The position numbers and the translations under genes were made by a program. From positions 166,356 through 230,355 of the forward strand of contig CANEAY010000001.1 of NCBI GenBank assembly GCA_947425785.1: 64,000 nucleotides of DNA, read 5' to 3'. The DNA is from an uncultured Pseudoflavonifractor sp. (GTDB taxonomy: Bacteria > Bacillota > Clostridia > Oscillospirales > Oscillospiraceae). Shown in pieces: positions 35,072 to 45,672 of the stretch. How positions within the stretch are numbered: position 1 is the first letter of the stretch; each line of letters begins with the position of its first letter. The notes under the pieces are model-generated. The model made no database searches. It saw only the letters and a list, made by a program, of their open reading frames with translations, and was not told the origin of the DNA.

Positions 35072-37420
35072 CTAAAACGGCCAGGACTCGATCCACTTCA
35101 CCACCGGCTCGTACCAGGTGGGGATCTGGAGGCCGATGAGAACGGGATAGAAAAGGACGTAAAGGATCCCGGAGAGGGCGGTGAGGCCGTAGACCGGCGC
35201 CTGCCAGCCCTTATCTCCCTCTATCAGGCCGTTAAAGAGATAGGTCAGGGCGAAGGTGAGGAAGAGAAGGGCGGGGAAGTAGTGGTATTCAAAGGTGGTT
35301 CGTCCGATGAGCCACCAGGGAGCCAACTGGGAGAGATAGGCTGCGAAGATAAAGGCGGCCCTGCCGTCATAGCCCGGCGCATGGAGGAGCAGGAAGGCAC
35401 ACAGGGCGAAGTAGACGAGCAGACAGGCGGCCAGGATGATCCAGTTCCGGGTCAGCTCTGAGGTGGGCAGCTCGGGGAAAAAGGCACAATTTTTGCCCTG
35501 TTCCGCCCGGTAGATGAGGAGGACGGCTCCCAGGCCCAGTCCTGCCAGGAAGGCGGCCTTGCTCCAGAGGCGGCGGAAGGAGTGGCCGGCACAGATGAGG
35601 ATGGCCCCCAGCCCTGCCCAACAGGTGACTGGATTGGCGAAGGCGGCGAAACGGGTGGTAAAGCCGGGTACGGTGTTGTCCATATAGTAGAGGATGGGCC
35701 GGGCGTTGACGATCCACTGGAACCAGCGGGAGGAGTAGGGGTGGTAATCGCTGACCCCTTGGTGGTAGGTGAACATATACCACTGGTTATTGAGCATGAT
35801 GCTCCCCAGGTCGCTCCGGGGGATATCGGCGGCCCGGTAGCCCTCTGCCTCGGCCGCGCCGGTGAGCTTGTCCAGAACGTTCTGCAGCAAAAGGGGGAAA
35901 TTTTCTTTCAATCCCATCCAGGTGCCGGAGAGGGTGACCTCCACCCCCAGGGCCTTGGCGTAGGGCAGATAGGAGACGGTGTAGATGCAAAGGGGCATCA
36001 GGATGAAGCAGAAGACGGAGAAGAGGAGGGTCTGGATGACCCAGGGGGTAAACCTTACCGCCCCATCCTTTGGCCAGTCCCGCAGTTTCTGGTAGAAGCC
36101 CATGAAGTATACCACCGCCAGGCCCAGGCCACCGTAGATCACCGTCCACTTTGAGGAGATGCCCAGGCCCCACATGAGCCCGGAGAGGAAGAGGGGCAGG
36201 GCTCCCTTGGAGAAGGCTGTCCCCGCCGGGAGGGTGAGGTAGCGGTACATGAAAAAGTACATGCACAGAATGAAGAAGACCCCATAGGTGTCGATGGTGG
36301 CGATGCGGGTCTGGGTCAGGTGCATGAAGCCGGTGGCGAAGAGAATGGTGCCGCAGGCCGCTGCCGGGGTCTTGCCGAACATATTTTTCAGAAAGACATA
36401 GAGGATGGGGAGCATGAGGACGCCGAAGAGGGTGCCCATGAACCGCCAGCCGAAGGGAGTCATGCCGAAGAGGCGGATGCCAATGCTCAGTATGAGTTTG
36501 CCCAGGGGCGGGTGGGTCACCTCGTAGGGGTAGACGTCGTCAAGGTGTTCCTTGGCGGTGCGGGCGTGATAAATTTCGTCAAAGTAGGTGGAGTTGTGCC
36601 AGGTGGACTTTTCCGGCACCAGCTCGTCCACCAGAAAGACCTCTGACAGATCCTCCGAAAGGGGGGTGCCGTCTGCCGCGGTAAAACGGACGGGGAGGAG
36701 CTCACCATTTTTGTCCAGCAGGCACAGCTTGCCCAGGCGGAGGATCTTCTGTCCGCCGCCGTTGGTGTGGGGGTTGCCGGTGATGCGGAGGTAACGGGCC
36801 ATGGTAGGGGCGTCGGTGGTCACGTCGATCCACTTGAAAAGCTGGTTGTACTTCTGGGTCAGGGCGAAGCTGGGGGAATAGCCTGCCGCGTCGGCCCAGT
36901 AGCAGCCGGTGACCTTATTTTTGTCTTCCGGATCCTCCCGCTTCTGCCAGAGGGTGTACCAGGTTTCCCCGTCAGGGGAGAGCTCCACATTGTAGGCCCG
37001 GCCGTCCTCGCCGGAGAGGCGGCTTCCCACACCGAGGCCGGGGTAATAGCGGATGCCCGCCACAGCTGCAGGGCCGTCAGCCATCTGGAGGGTAATGGTC
37101 TGTCCCTCTCCGAAGTCGTAAAAGGTCTGGGGGGCCTTCATATCTCCCAGCTGGAAGAAGGCGGTGAGGGCGTAGGCCAGGGTGATGAGGAGCACCGGCA
37201 GGCGATCCTTCCGCTCCATGGGGTGGCACTTCCCGGCGAAGGAGAGCTTTTTGGGGGGCTCCGGCTGGGGGAGGGTCAGGGGTTGGAAGCCCAGGCGGAA
37301 CAGGGGACTGTCCTGGCCCGGCTTGACTCCGTTCCGGGCGGCGCAGTACCACCAGAGGAAGAGGAACACACAGCCCAGAGTGAACAGGGCGAAGAGGATA
37401 GACGGGGTGATATATCGCAT
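35072..37420 (-). CDS. Protein O-mannosyltransferase family membrane glycosyltransferase (GT39)
   Basis: A 782-residue membrane protein with about eleven hydrophobic segments. The ATG at 37420 follows GGAGGTTCCTCC. The catalytic loop is unmistakable: STYFDEIYHARTAKEHL with the Asp-Glu pair, then YEVTHPPLGKLIL. This is the PMT/GT39 arrangement, using a polyprenyl-phosphate sugar donor outside the membrane. Between the first and second membrane helices lies an extra domain of about 170 residues (about 110-275). It has ARYLRITGNPHTNGG and LGKLCLLDKNG, which look like a discoidin/F5-8 sugar-binding fold; that is unusual and inferred. It probably glycosylates surface proteins such as the S-layer-type protein. 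Confidence 0.85.
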   Translation of the reverse strand: MRYITPSILFALFTLGCVFLFLWWYCAARNGVKPGQDSPLFRLGFQPLTLPQPEPPKKLSFAGKCHPMERKDRLPVLLITLAYALTAFFQLGDMKAPQTFYDFGEGQTITLQMADGPAAVAGIRYYPGLGVGSRLSGEDGRAYNVELSPDGETWYTLWQKREDPEDKNKVTGCYWADAAGYSPSFALTQKYNQLFKWIDVTTDAPTMARYLRITGNPHTNGGGQKILRLGKLCLLDKNGELLPVRFTAADGTPLSEDLSEVFLVDELVPEKSTWHNSTYFDEIYHARTAKEHLDDVYPYEVTHPPLGKLILSIGIRLFGMTPFGWRFMGTLFGVLMLPILYVFLKNMFGKTPAAACGTILFATGFMHLTQTRIATIDTYGVFFILCMYFFMYRYLTLPAGTAFSKGALPLFLSGLMWGLGISSKWTVIYGGLGLAVVYFMGFYQKLRDWPKDGAVRFTPWVIQTLLFSVFCFILMPLCIYTVSYLPYAKALGVEVTLSGTWMGLKENFPLLLQNVLDKLTGAAEAEGYRAADIPRSDLGSIMLNNQWYMFTYHQGVSDYHPYSSRWFQWIVNARPILYYMDNTVPGFTTRFAAFANPVTCWAGLGAILICAGHSFRRLWSKAAFLAGLGLGAVLLIYRAEQGKNCAFFPELPTSELTRNWIILAACLLVYFALCAFLLLHAPGYDGRAAFIFAAYLSQLAPWWLIGRTTFEYHYFPALLFLTFALTYLFNGLIEGDKGWQAPVYGLTALSGILYVLFYPVLIGLQIPTWYEPVVKWIESWPF

Positions 37421-37443
37421 GGAGGAACCTCCGAAAGAGCAAA

Positions 37444-37482
37444 AAAATAGTGGGGCAGAAAAAGTCTGCCCCACTATTTTAC
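37444..37482 (-). terminator. Intrinsic terminator of the dnaJ operon
   Basis: A perfect stem of AATAGTGGGGCAGA and its complement around AAAAG, with a T/A run on the minus strand, immediately after the dnaJ stop. Confidence 0.85.
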
Positions 37483-38618
37483 TTCTTCTTCCTGCGCTTG
37501 TCAAAAAATCCTTTCGGTTCGCTCTCCGGCTCTCCCATGGTCTTGGCGAAAGCAGTCAGAGCCTCCCGCTGCTCGGCGGTGAGGGAGGTGGGTACCGACA
37601 CCCGGACGGTGACGAACTGGTCGCCCCGGCCCCGGCCGTTCACCGAGGGAATGCCCTTGCCCCGGAGGCGGAACACCGTTCCAGGCTGGGTGCCGGCGGG
37701 CATGTCGTACTCCACATTCCCGTCGATGGTGGGGATGGTGAGCCTTGCCCCCAGCGCCGCCTGGGCGAAGGTGACGAACTGTTCCATGTACACGGCGGTG
37801 CCGTCCCGCTGGAATTTGTCGCTGGGCCGGACGGTGACCGAGATGAGCAGATCCCCCGCCGGGCCGCCGTTCTTTCCGGCTCCGCCCTGCCCACGGAGGG
37901 AGATGGCCTGGCCATTGTCGATACCGGCGGGGATAGAGACGGTGATCTTCCGCTGTTTGCGCACCTGGCCGGAGCCGTGGCAGTGGTCGCAGGGGGTGTG
38001 GATGAGTTTGCCCGTGCCCTGGCACCGGGTGCAGGGAGCGGTGGTGGCGAAGGTGAAGGCCCCGCCGCCCCGCTGGATACGGATGGTGCCGGTGCCGTGA
38101 CAGGTGGGGCAGGTCTCCGGGGTCGTCCCGGCGGCGCAGCCGCTGCCCTTACAGGAATCGCAGGTCTCCGAGCGGGAGAGGTTCAGCTCCTTTTCACAGC
38201 CGAAGGCCGCCTCCTCAAAGGAGATGGTGACGCTGGAGCGGAGGGTCTCTCCCTTTCGGGGGCCGTTGGGATTGACCCGCTGGCCGCCGCCGAAGCCCCC
38301 GCCAAAGAAGGAGCCGAAGATATCGCCCAGGTCGATGTCACCCATGTCAAAGCCGCCGAAGCCGCCCCCGGCACCGCCGCCGAAGGAGGGATCCACCCCG
38401 GCGTGACCGAACTGGTCGTAGCGGGAGCGCTTCTGCTTATCGGAGAGGACTTCGTAGGCCTCGTTGACCTCCTTGAACTTGGCCTCGGCCTCCGCGTCGC
38501 CGGGGTGGAGGTCAGGGTGGTACTCCTTGGCCATCTTCCGGTAGGCCTTTTTCAGCTCGTCGTCAGTGGCGCCGCGGCCCACACCCAGGACTTCATAATA
38601 ATCTCGTTTTTCTGCCAT
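37479..38618 (-). CDS. dnaJ: Chaperone protein DnaJ
   Basis: A 379-residue class I J-protein. The J domain (1-70) has the HPD motif in YHPDLHPG. A Gly/Phe-rich stretch follows (about 75-115). The zinc-finger region has four CxxCxGxG repeats: [24 protein letters not shown] and CDHCHGSG. C-terminal substrate-binding domains and a lysine-rich end complete it. It stimulates DnaK ATPase and delivers clients. GAGGTGATCCAT precedes the ATG at 38618. It is the last gene of the CIRCE-controlled heat-shock operon. Confidence 0.95.
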   Translation of the reverse strand: MAEKRDYYEVLGVGRGATDDELKKAYRKMAKEYHPDLHPGDAEAEAKFKEVNEAYEVLSDKQKRSRYDQFGHAGVDPSFGGGAGGGFGGFDMGDIDLGDIFGSFFGGGFGGGQRVNPNGPRKGETLRSSVTISFEEAAFGCEKELNLSRSETCDSCKGSGCAAGTTPETCPTCHGTGTIRIQRGGGAFTFATTAPCTRCQGTGKLIHTPCDHCHGSGQVRKQRKITVSIPAGIDNGQAISLRGQGGAGKNGGPAGDLLISVTVRPSDKFQRDGTAVYMEQFVTFAQAALGARLTIPTIDGNVEYDMPAGTQPGTVFRLRGKGIPSVNGRGRGDQFVTVRVSVPTSLTAEQREALTAFAKTMGEPESEPKGFFDKRRKKK

Positions 38619-38657
38619 ATGGATCACCTCTTTTGAGGGGTATGGAAAACAAGGGAA

Positions 38658-38684
38658 GCGGGCGGGTCTGGGACCCGCCCCTAC
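38658..38684. repeat. 27-bp palindromic repeat, copy A
   Basis: A stem of GGGCGGGTC with GACCCGCCC (loop TGG), framed by GC on one side and CCTAC on the other. It pairs in design with copy B in inverted orientation, and both lie between dnaK and dnaJ. Confidence 0.7.
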
Positions 38685-38699
38685 AAAAGGAAAACTGTT

Positions 38700-38726
38700 G
38701 TAGGGGCCGGTTCCAAACCGGCCCGC
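38700..38726. repeat. 27-bp palindromic repeat, copy B (inverted)
   Basis: Reverse complement of the same 27-bp plan: stem GGGCCGGTT with AACCGGCCC, loop TGG, frame GC and CCTAC. Where its arms differ from copy A, both arms have changed together so that pairing is kept. The repeat may also form part of the dnaK transcript's 3' structure. Confidence 0.7.
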
Positions 38727-38738
38727 CGGGCCCCTTAT

Positions 38739-40586
<1,848 letters not shown>

Positions 40587-40628
40587 AGTTGTTTCCTCCA
40601 AATATAGTAAATTTTCTTTTAAACAATG

Positions 40629-41189
40629 TTAGTTAGCTACCTGAACCATCGCAAACCGAATGACCTTGTCGCCCAGTTTGAAGCCTGCCTGGAAAACTTG
40701 AGCAATGACGTTCTCGCCCAGGCTCTCGTCCTCAATGTGCATCACGGCGTTGTGGACGTTGGGGTCAAAGGGTTGGCCCGCGGCCTCGATCTCGGTGACG
40801 CCCAGGCTCTCCAGGGCCTTTTTCAGCCCGGTCATGGTCATTTCCACGCCCTTTTTATAAGCCTCGTCGGCGGTCTCCTGCTGGAGAGCCCGCTCCAGAT
40901 TGTCGTAGACAGGCAGCAGGGCCTTCACCGCATCGGCGGTGGCGTCGGCGTAGACCGCATCCTTCTCCAGCTTGGAGCGGCGACGGAAGTTGTCATACTC
41001 GGCGCACAGGCGGAGGAATTTGTCCTCCAGCTCGGCGACCTGAGCCCGAAGAGCCTCGGCCTCGTCGGGGGCGGGAGGGGCCTCCGGGGCGTCAGGCTGG
41101 GCCTGGACTTCCGCGGCGGTCTCCTCTGCGGCGACGGTGGTCTGCTCTTCGACCTCGGGGGCCTTGGTCTTTTTCTCTTTCTTACTCAT
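40629..41189 (-). CDS. grpE: Nucleotide exchange factor GrpE
   Basis: A 186-residue GrpE: a long charged N-terminal tail rich in Glu and Ala/Pro, then a coiled coil (AQVAELEDKFLRLCAEYDNFRRRS) and the beta-wing GQPFDPNVHNAVMHIEDES with VFQAGFKLGDKVIR. It releases ADP from DnaK. AGGAGG lies 11 bases upstream of the ATG at 41189. The Ala/Pro/Glu tail is longer than in Bacillus. Confidence 0.95.
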   Translation of the reverse strand: MSKKEKKTKAPEVEEQTTVAAEETAAEVQAQPDAPEAPPAPDEAEALRAQVAELEDKFLRLCAEYDNFRRRSKLEKDAVYADATADAVKALLPVYDNLERALQQETADEAYKKGVEMTMTGLKKALESLGVTEIEAAGQPFDPNVHNAVMHIEDESLGENVIAQVFQAGFKLGDKVIRFAMVQVAN

Positions 41190-41217
41190 GGGCAAACAAG
41201 CCTCCTAAGTGTGTGAT

Positions 41218-42273
41218 CTATTTCGGTTCCTCTGTTCCCGGCGGCAGCCCGCCCTGACTGACGATCCAGGACAGGCCCTTGGCAAAGTAGGACAGCCGGG
41301 CGGAAATTTTGGCGTAATCCATTCTGGTGGGGCCCACCACGCCGATGAGGCCCTTCATACCGTCCCCCAGGTCATAGCTTGCCATGACCACGCTGGAATC
41401 TTTCAGGGCTTCGGCCACATTTTCCGGGCCGATGACGATGTCGGCGCCCATGCCGCTCGCCCCGCTTGGGGAGAAGGGCCGAAATTCCTCCTCGGAGAGG
41501 AAGCTCATCAGGGACTGGGCCTTTTCCAGGCTTTGGTACTCGGGGTGCTCCAGCAGGTTGGCGATGCCGGCAGTGTGGACACTGCGCCGGGACAGCTCCT
41601 CCAGCACTTCCCCGGCAAAGGTCACCACCATCTCGATGAGGTCGTAGGCCTCCTGGGCGGCGTGCCGGGCCACACGCAGAAGCTCCGGGGAGAGCTCGGC
41701 CAGGGTCAGGCCGGTGAAGCCGGTATTCAGGAGGGTATCCAGCATCTGGAGCTGGGCCTGGCTCAACTCCCGATCCAGGCGGAAGAGCTTGTTGCGCACC
41801 ACGTTGGTATCGGTCATCACCACGGCGATAAAGGCGTTCTGTTCCACCAGCAGAAGGTCGAACCGGCGGATGGTCATCCGCTCTGACCCGGCGGCCAGGG
41901 CGAAGGCGGGGTACTGGGTCAGCTTGGCCACCATCCGGCCCGCCTCGTCGATGACTTTGTCCAAAGCCTTCATCCGCATATGGAGGGCGGCGTTGATGCG
42001 TTCCGTCTCCTGCATGGAGAGCTTGTACTCGTCCATCAGCTCATTGACATAGAGCCGGTAACCCTTGGGGGAGGGGATGCGTCCGGCAGAGGTGTGAGGC
42101 TGTTCCAGATAGCCCTGCTCCTCCAGATCCGCCATGTCATTGCGGATGGTTGCGGAGGAGACGTTGAGCTTGGCCAGGTCGGCCACCGCCTTGGAGCCGA
42201 TGGGCTCGGCGGTCTGGACGTAGCTTTCGATGACGGCCCGGAGTATTTTCTTTTTTCTCTCGCTTAAGTCCAA
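41218..42273 (-). CDS. hrcA: Heat-inducible transcription repressor HrcA
   Basis: A 351-residue repressor. The N-terminal winged helix is diagnostic: LSERKKKILRAVIESYV, then AEPIGSKAVADLAKLNVSSATIRNDM and PHTSAGRIPSPKGYRLYV. The C-terminal dimer domain has GPTRMDYAKISARL. It binds CIRCE and is itself controlled by GroE activity. The start is likely a TTG at 42273 (L-D-L-S-E-R-K), because GAGGTGAGG lies just before it; a GTG at 42282 is inside that site. It is the first gene of the operon. Confidence 0.95.
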   Translation of the reverse strand: MDLSERKKKILRAVIESYVQTAEPIGSKAVADLAKLNVSSATIRNDMADLEEQGYLEQPHTSAGRIPSPKGYRLYVNELMDEYKLSMQETERINAALHMRMKALDKVIDEAGRMVAKLTQYPAFALAAGSERMTIRRFDLLLVEQNAFIAVVMTDTNVVRNKLFRLDRELSQAQLQMLDTLLNTGFTGLTLAELSPELLRVARHAAQEAYDLIEMVVTFAGEVLEELSRRSVHTAGIANLLEHPEYQSLEKAQSLMSFLSEEEFRPFSPSGASGMGADIVIGPENVAEALKDSSVVMASYDLGDGMKGLIGVVGPTRMDYAKISARLSYFAKGLSWIVSQGGLPPGTEEPK

Positions 42274-42294
42274 AGCCCTCACCTCAAAAACGTT

Positions 42295-42321
42295 TTAGCA
42301 CTCGCATCTCTTGAGTGCTAA
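42295..42321. promoter_or_regulatory. CIRCE operator of the heat-shock operon
   Basis: A perfect TTAGCACTC-N9-GAGTGCTAA, the canonical binding site of HrcA, directly in front of hrcA and overlapping the expected start of transcription. Confidence 0.97.
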
Positions 42322-42324
42322 TAT

Positions 42325-42353
42325 AATGTACCACCGGCAGGGAATAAAGTCAA
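42325..42353 (-). promoter_or_regulatory. Sigma-A promoter of the hrcA operon
   Basis: On the minus strand, TTGACT (42348-42353), 17-bp spacer and TACATT (42325-42330). Transcription would start inside CIRCE, so HrcA can block it. Confidence 0.7.
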
Positions 42354-42402
42354 TAGCTGGGGTTGTAAATAAAATATGAATTCTGCAATGAAATTGCGAA
42401 AA

Positions 42403-42445
42403 AAAGACAGCGGACATCTCCCAAACGGGAGACGTCCGCTGTTAG
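42403..42445 (-). terminator. Intrinsic terminator of the MATE gene
   Basis: A stem of ACAGCGGAC(A/G)TCTCCC with its complement around AAAC, followed on the minus strand by a T7 run. Confidence 0.85.
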
Positions 42446-42474
42446 CGGAGCGGGGGGAAGATTGCCAAAAAGAT

Positions 42475-43851
42475 TTAACTGACGGTCACGTCCCGGATCC
42501 ACACTCCGGAGCGGAGCCGCTGGATCCCAAAGAAGGCCTTGATAATGTTGTCCAGGTCTTTGCACAGGCAAACCGCCAGGATACCCCACTGGAACACCAG
42601 TCCGGACAGGGCGGCCAGAGGGACGGATACCAGCCACAGAGAGCTCAGGTCGATGAGGGAGGCGGCCCGCACGTCGCCGCCGCCCCGGAGGACCCCCACT
42701 ACATTGGTGGTGTTGAAGGAGCGTACCGACAGGAAAGAGAAGGTGATTACGCTCATCATGGCCGCGATGTCGGCGGCCTCTTCGGACAGGTGGAAGAAGG
42801 GATAGACCACTGGGCGGAAGAAGACGAAGGTGAGGCCGATCATTACCAGTCCAACGATGAGGCCCGACAAAAAGGCCAGCATATCCAGGGCCAGGCCCAC
42901 GTCGTAGACGGTGTCCTTCCGCCCTGCACCGATCTCGTTGCCGATGATGATGGCAGCAGTGCCGCCCACGGCGAAGACCAGAGTGGTGGCCAGCTTCTCC
43001 ACATTGCCGGAGATGCCATAGGCCGCCAGAATGGCCTGGGATCCCTCCATGTGGCCCATGATGGTGGGATAGAGGGCGGTGCCCAAGCCCCAGAAGGTCT
43101 CGTTCAGAACCACCGGGGTGGCATAGTGGATATACCGGCGGAGCATGGCCCCGTTGGGACAGAAGAGAGGCTTGGGCCTGATGCGGAAGCGCTTGTTGAA
43201 GAACACGTGGAGCAGAGCGATAAGGAACTGAAGGATACGGGCCAAGAGGGTGGCCAGGGCGGCACCCTCCACACCCATGGCGGGAGCACCCAGCTTGCCG
43301 AAGATGAACACCCAGTTAAAGAAGGTGTTGCCCAGCATGGAGGCTGCCAGGATATAGAAGCCCAGCTGGGGGTTGGCCATGGAGCGGTGGGCGGCGATAT
43401 ATACCTCCGACATACCGCCAAAGAAGACGGAGAAGGCTACGATGCGGATATATTTGGCGGCCAGCTCCACTACCACGGCATCGTTGCCGAACAGGCTCAT
43501 GAACTGCATGGGGAAGAAACACATGACACAGCCGAAGAGCAGGGTCAGTCCTCCAGAGATGTATAGGCCAATGCCCAGCACCTGATTGATGGAGTCCTCG
43601 TCCCCCTTGCCGTAAAACTGGCTGATGAGCACGGAAGAGCCGCTCTGGAAGCCGAAGATCATCAGCTGCTCTACAAAAATGGGGATATTGGCCATGGTGA
43701 CGGCGGCCAAGGGAGTTTCCCCCAGCATACCCACCATAAAGGTGTCCAGCAGACCCATGGAGGTGGTGATGAGATTTTGGAGGATGATGGGAATAGCCAG
43801 GGCCAGGACGTTTCGATAAAAGTTCCTGCCCCGCTTCATATAGGAAAACAA
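42475..43851 (-). CDS. MATE-family multidrug/Na+ exporter
   Basis: A 458-residue protein with twelve predicted membrane helices in two halves. MatE features include LALAIPIILQNLITTSMGLLD, the middle PVVLNETFWGLGTALYP and VGGTAAIIIGNEIGAG. These exporters use Na+ or H+ gradients to expel cationic compounds. The start is a TTG at 43851, with GAGGTGATCTC directly before it. It follows the cysteine desulfurase gene by 12 bp and shares its promoter, an uncommon pairing. Confidence 0.88.
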   Translation of the reverse strand: MFSYMKRGRNFYRNVLALAIPIILQNLITTSMGLLDTFMVGMLGETPLAAVTMANIPIFVEQLMIFGFQSGSSVLISQFYGKGDEDSINQVLGIGLYISGGLTLLFGCVMCFFPMQFMSLFGNDAVVVELAAKYIRIVAFSVFFGGMSEVYIAAHRSMANPQLGFYILAASMLGNTFFNWVFIFGKLGAPAMGVEGAALATLLARILQFLIALLHVFFNKRFRIRPKPLFCPNGAMLRRYIHYATPVVLNETFWGLGTALYPTIMGHMEGSQAILAAYGISGNVEKLATTLVFAVGGTAAIIIGNEIGAGRKDTVYDVGLALDMLAFLSGLIVGLVMIGLTFVFFRPVVYPFFHLSEEAADIAAMMSVITFSFLSVRSFNTTNVVGVLRGGGDVRAASLIDLSSLWLVSVPLAALSGLVFQWGILAVCLCKDLDNIIKAFFGIQRLRSGVWIRDVTVS

Positions 43852-43863
43852 GAGATCACCTCG

Positions 43864-44994
43864 TCAAAAAAGCAGAGTTTTCTTTTCGCAGATATGCCGC
43901 ACCAGTGCCGCCAGGGCATCCACTTCCTCCCGGATGCTCTCCGGGCCGAAGGAGATGCGCAGAGCCCCCAGCCGTACCTTGGGGGACAGGGGCATGGCGG
44001 CAAAGACGTGGCTGGGTTTGCCCCGGTGGCAGGCGGAGCCGGAGGAGATGCAGACCCCCTGGCTCCCCAGGGCCTCCACCACCGACTGCCCGGAGAAGTC
44101 GGGCAGAGAGAGGGCAAGGATGTGGGGGGCGTCCCCGGCGCTGATGAGTTCTACACCGCTGATGGCGGCAAGGGTCTGGGCGGCGTAGTTGCGCACCGAA
44201 CGGATGGCGTCGGAAGTGCCCGGAACCCAGGCATTCACCGCGGCGGCAAAGGCGGCGATCTGGGCGGTGGGCTCGGTGCCGGGGCGCAGGCCGCTCTCCT
44301 GGCCGCCGCCCAGCATCAGAGGCTTCATGCTGGGGATAAGCTCTTTTTTGATATAGAGGGCGCCAATGCCCTTGGGGCCGCGCACCTTGTGGCCGCAGAT
44401 GGTGACCAAGTCCGCCCCCAGATCCTTGGGGGTGAAGGGGACTTTCAGGAAACCCTGCACCGCGTCGGTGTGGAGCAGGGCAGGGGAACCCTTCTCCTTA
44501 ATGGCCCTGGCGGCCTCCGCCACGGGAAGGATGGCCCCGGTCTCGTTATTCACCAGCATGACAGAGACCAGGATGGTGTCCGGCCGGATGGCCTCATAGA
44601 GGGCCTGGGGGTCGATGCGGCCCAGCTTGTCCGGGGGGAGAAAGGTCACCTCGAAGCCCTGCCGCTGGAGGGCCTTCATGGGCTGGAGCACTGCGTCATG
44701 CTCCACGGCGGTGGTAACGATGTGGTTACCCTTTTTGTGGTTCATCTCCACCGCGGCGGAGATGGCCCAGTTGTCCCCTTCGGTGCCGCAGGAGGTGAAG
44801 AAAAGCTCCTGGGGCAGACAGCCCAGGGCCTGGGCCACCACGGCCCGGTCATCCTCACACCGCCGGGCGGCCTCCTTGCCCAGGGGGTAGATGGAGGAGG
44901 GGTTGCCGAAGCCCAACCTCATGGCCTCCATCGCCGCCTGGGCGGCTTCGGGGCAGACCGGGGTAGTTGCGGCGTGATCCAGATAGATGGCCAT
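43864..44994 (-). CDS. Cysteine desulfurase (NifS/IscS family)
   Basis: A 376-residue PLP enzyme: MAIYLDHAATTPVCPEA start, TSCGTEGDNWAI, GAILPVAEAA, HTDAVQG, and PLP-Lys in ICGHKVRGPKGIGALY. The active-site loop is ISSGSACHRGKPSHV, with catalytic Cys. GLRPGTEPTAQIAAFA matches the family. It moves sulfur from cysteine for Fe-S clusters or thio-modified tRNA. No iscU or mnmA is adjacent; the partner gene is a MATE exporter. AAGGAGGGAATCCT precedes the ATG. Confidence 0.92.
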   Translation of the reverse strand: MAIYLDHAATTPVCPEAAQAAMEAMRLGFGNPSSIYPLGKEAARRCEDDRAVVAQALGCLPQELFFTSCGTEGDNWAISAAVEMNHKKGNHIVTTAVEHDAVLQPMKALQRQGFEVTFLPPDKLGRIDPQALYEAIRPDTILVSVMLVNNETGAILPVAEAARAIKEKGSPALLHTDAVQGFLKVPFTPKDLGADLVTICGHKVRGPKGIGALYIKKELIPSMKPLMLGGGQESGLRPGTEPTAQIAAFAAAVNAWVPGTSDAIRSVRNYAAQTLAAISGVELISAGDAPHILALSLPDFSGQSVVEALGSQGVCISSGSACHRGKPSHVFAAMPLSPKVRLGALRISFGPESIREEVDALAALVRHICEKKTLLF

Positions 44995-45039
44995 AGGATT
45001 CCCTCCTTCTGTAGTAGGGTAAATCGGGCAGTAACTGCC

Positions 45040-45068
45040 ATTGTAATGCGGAACCGGGGGAAAGTCAA
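45040..45068 (-). promoter_or_regulatory. Sigma-A promoter of the desulfurase-MATE operon
   Basis: On the minus strand, TTGACT (45063-45068), exactly 17 bp, then TACAAT (45040-45045). Confidence 0.75.
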
Positions 45069-45080
45069 GGGATAGAGATA

Positions 45081-45108
45081 CCGCCGGGAGTGGATTCTCC
45101 CGGCGGCG
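45081..45108 (-). terminator. Hairpin after the XRE gene
   Basis: A stem of CCGCCGGGAG with its complement, a few bases past the XRE stop. No T run follows on the minus strand, so it is only a possible terminator. Confidence 0.45.
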
Positions 45109-45112
45109 CGTT

Positions 45113-45439
45113 TTATGGCCTTACAATATCTTGAATGATCTGCATGATATGGTCTGCTTGAGCGGGAGACAGCTTTTCGATTTCCTCCAAAATCTCTTTT
45201 GATTTTTGGGGTATAGAAGAGTCGACATTAAAAAATTCTTGGGGCGTAAGGCCAAGGTATTCACAAATATAGAAAAAGCCGGACATGGAGGGGAGAGTGC
45301 GTTTGTTTTCAATTTTATTGATATAGCTCTCACTCTGTCCCAAAGAAAGGCTCATATCCCGGGCGGAGACACCCTTTTGGAGGCGAAGCTCCGTGATGCG
45401 TTTGGGGAACCAATCCAGATAGTCAATAAAGTAATCCAT
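45113..45439 (-). CDS. XRE-family helix-turn-helix regulator
   Basis: A 108-residue protein with an N-terminal Cro/C1 helix-turn-helix (about 15-70: ITELRLQKGVSARDMSLSLG, then YINKIENKRTLPS and FFYICEYLGLTPQEFF). A charged helical tail follows (EILEEIEKLSPAQADHIMQII). The base composition is much more AT-rich than that of neighbouring genes. GGAGGGCGATTT precedes the ATG. It is divergent from the zinc-ribbon membrane protein, which it may control. The pair looks like an acquired islet. Confidence 0.85.
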   Translation of the reverse strand: MDYFIDYLDWFPKRITELRLQKGVSARDMSLSLGQSESYINKIENKRTLPSMSGFFYICEYLGLTPQEFFNVDSSIPQKSKEILEEIEKLSPAQADHIMQIIQDIVRP

Positions 45440-45514
45440 AAATCGCCCTCCATTGATGGATATAGTGTAAATCCAATAATAGGAGAAAATGGGGAAACAA
45501 AGGATATGTTTTTC

Positions 45515-45543
45515 TTGACTAAAGGAATATAAAGATATATAAT
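45515..45543 (+). promoter_or_regulatory. Consensus promoter of the zinc-ribbon membrane protein
   Basis: TTGACT (45515-45520), exactly 17 bp, then TATAAT (45538-45543). It lies in the AT-rich gap shared with the XRE gene, leaving a leader of about 120 nt. Confidence 0.75.
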
Positions 45544-45672
45544 GTCGAAGACAGGGATTTGTAATCCTGATATTAAACTGGAAAGGCGGCTAATAAGAAA
45601 GATGCATTTGCTGAATATTCGCATTTTTTGGACATACAAAAAGCAATAATCTCGTGGAGGGGGAATCAAAAT

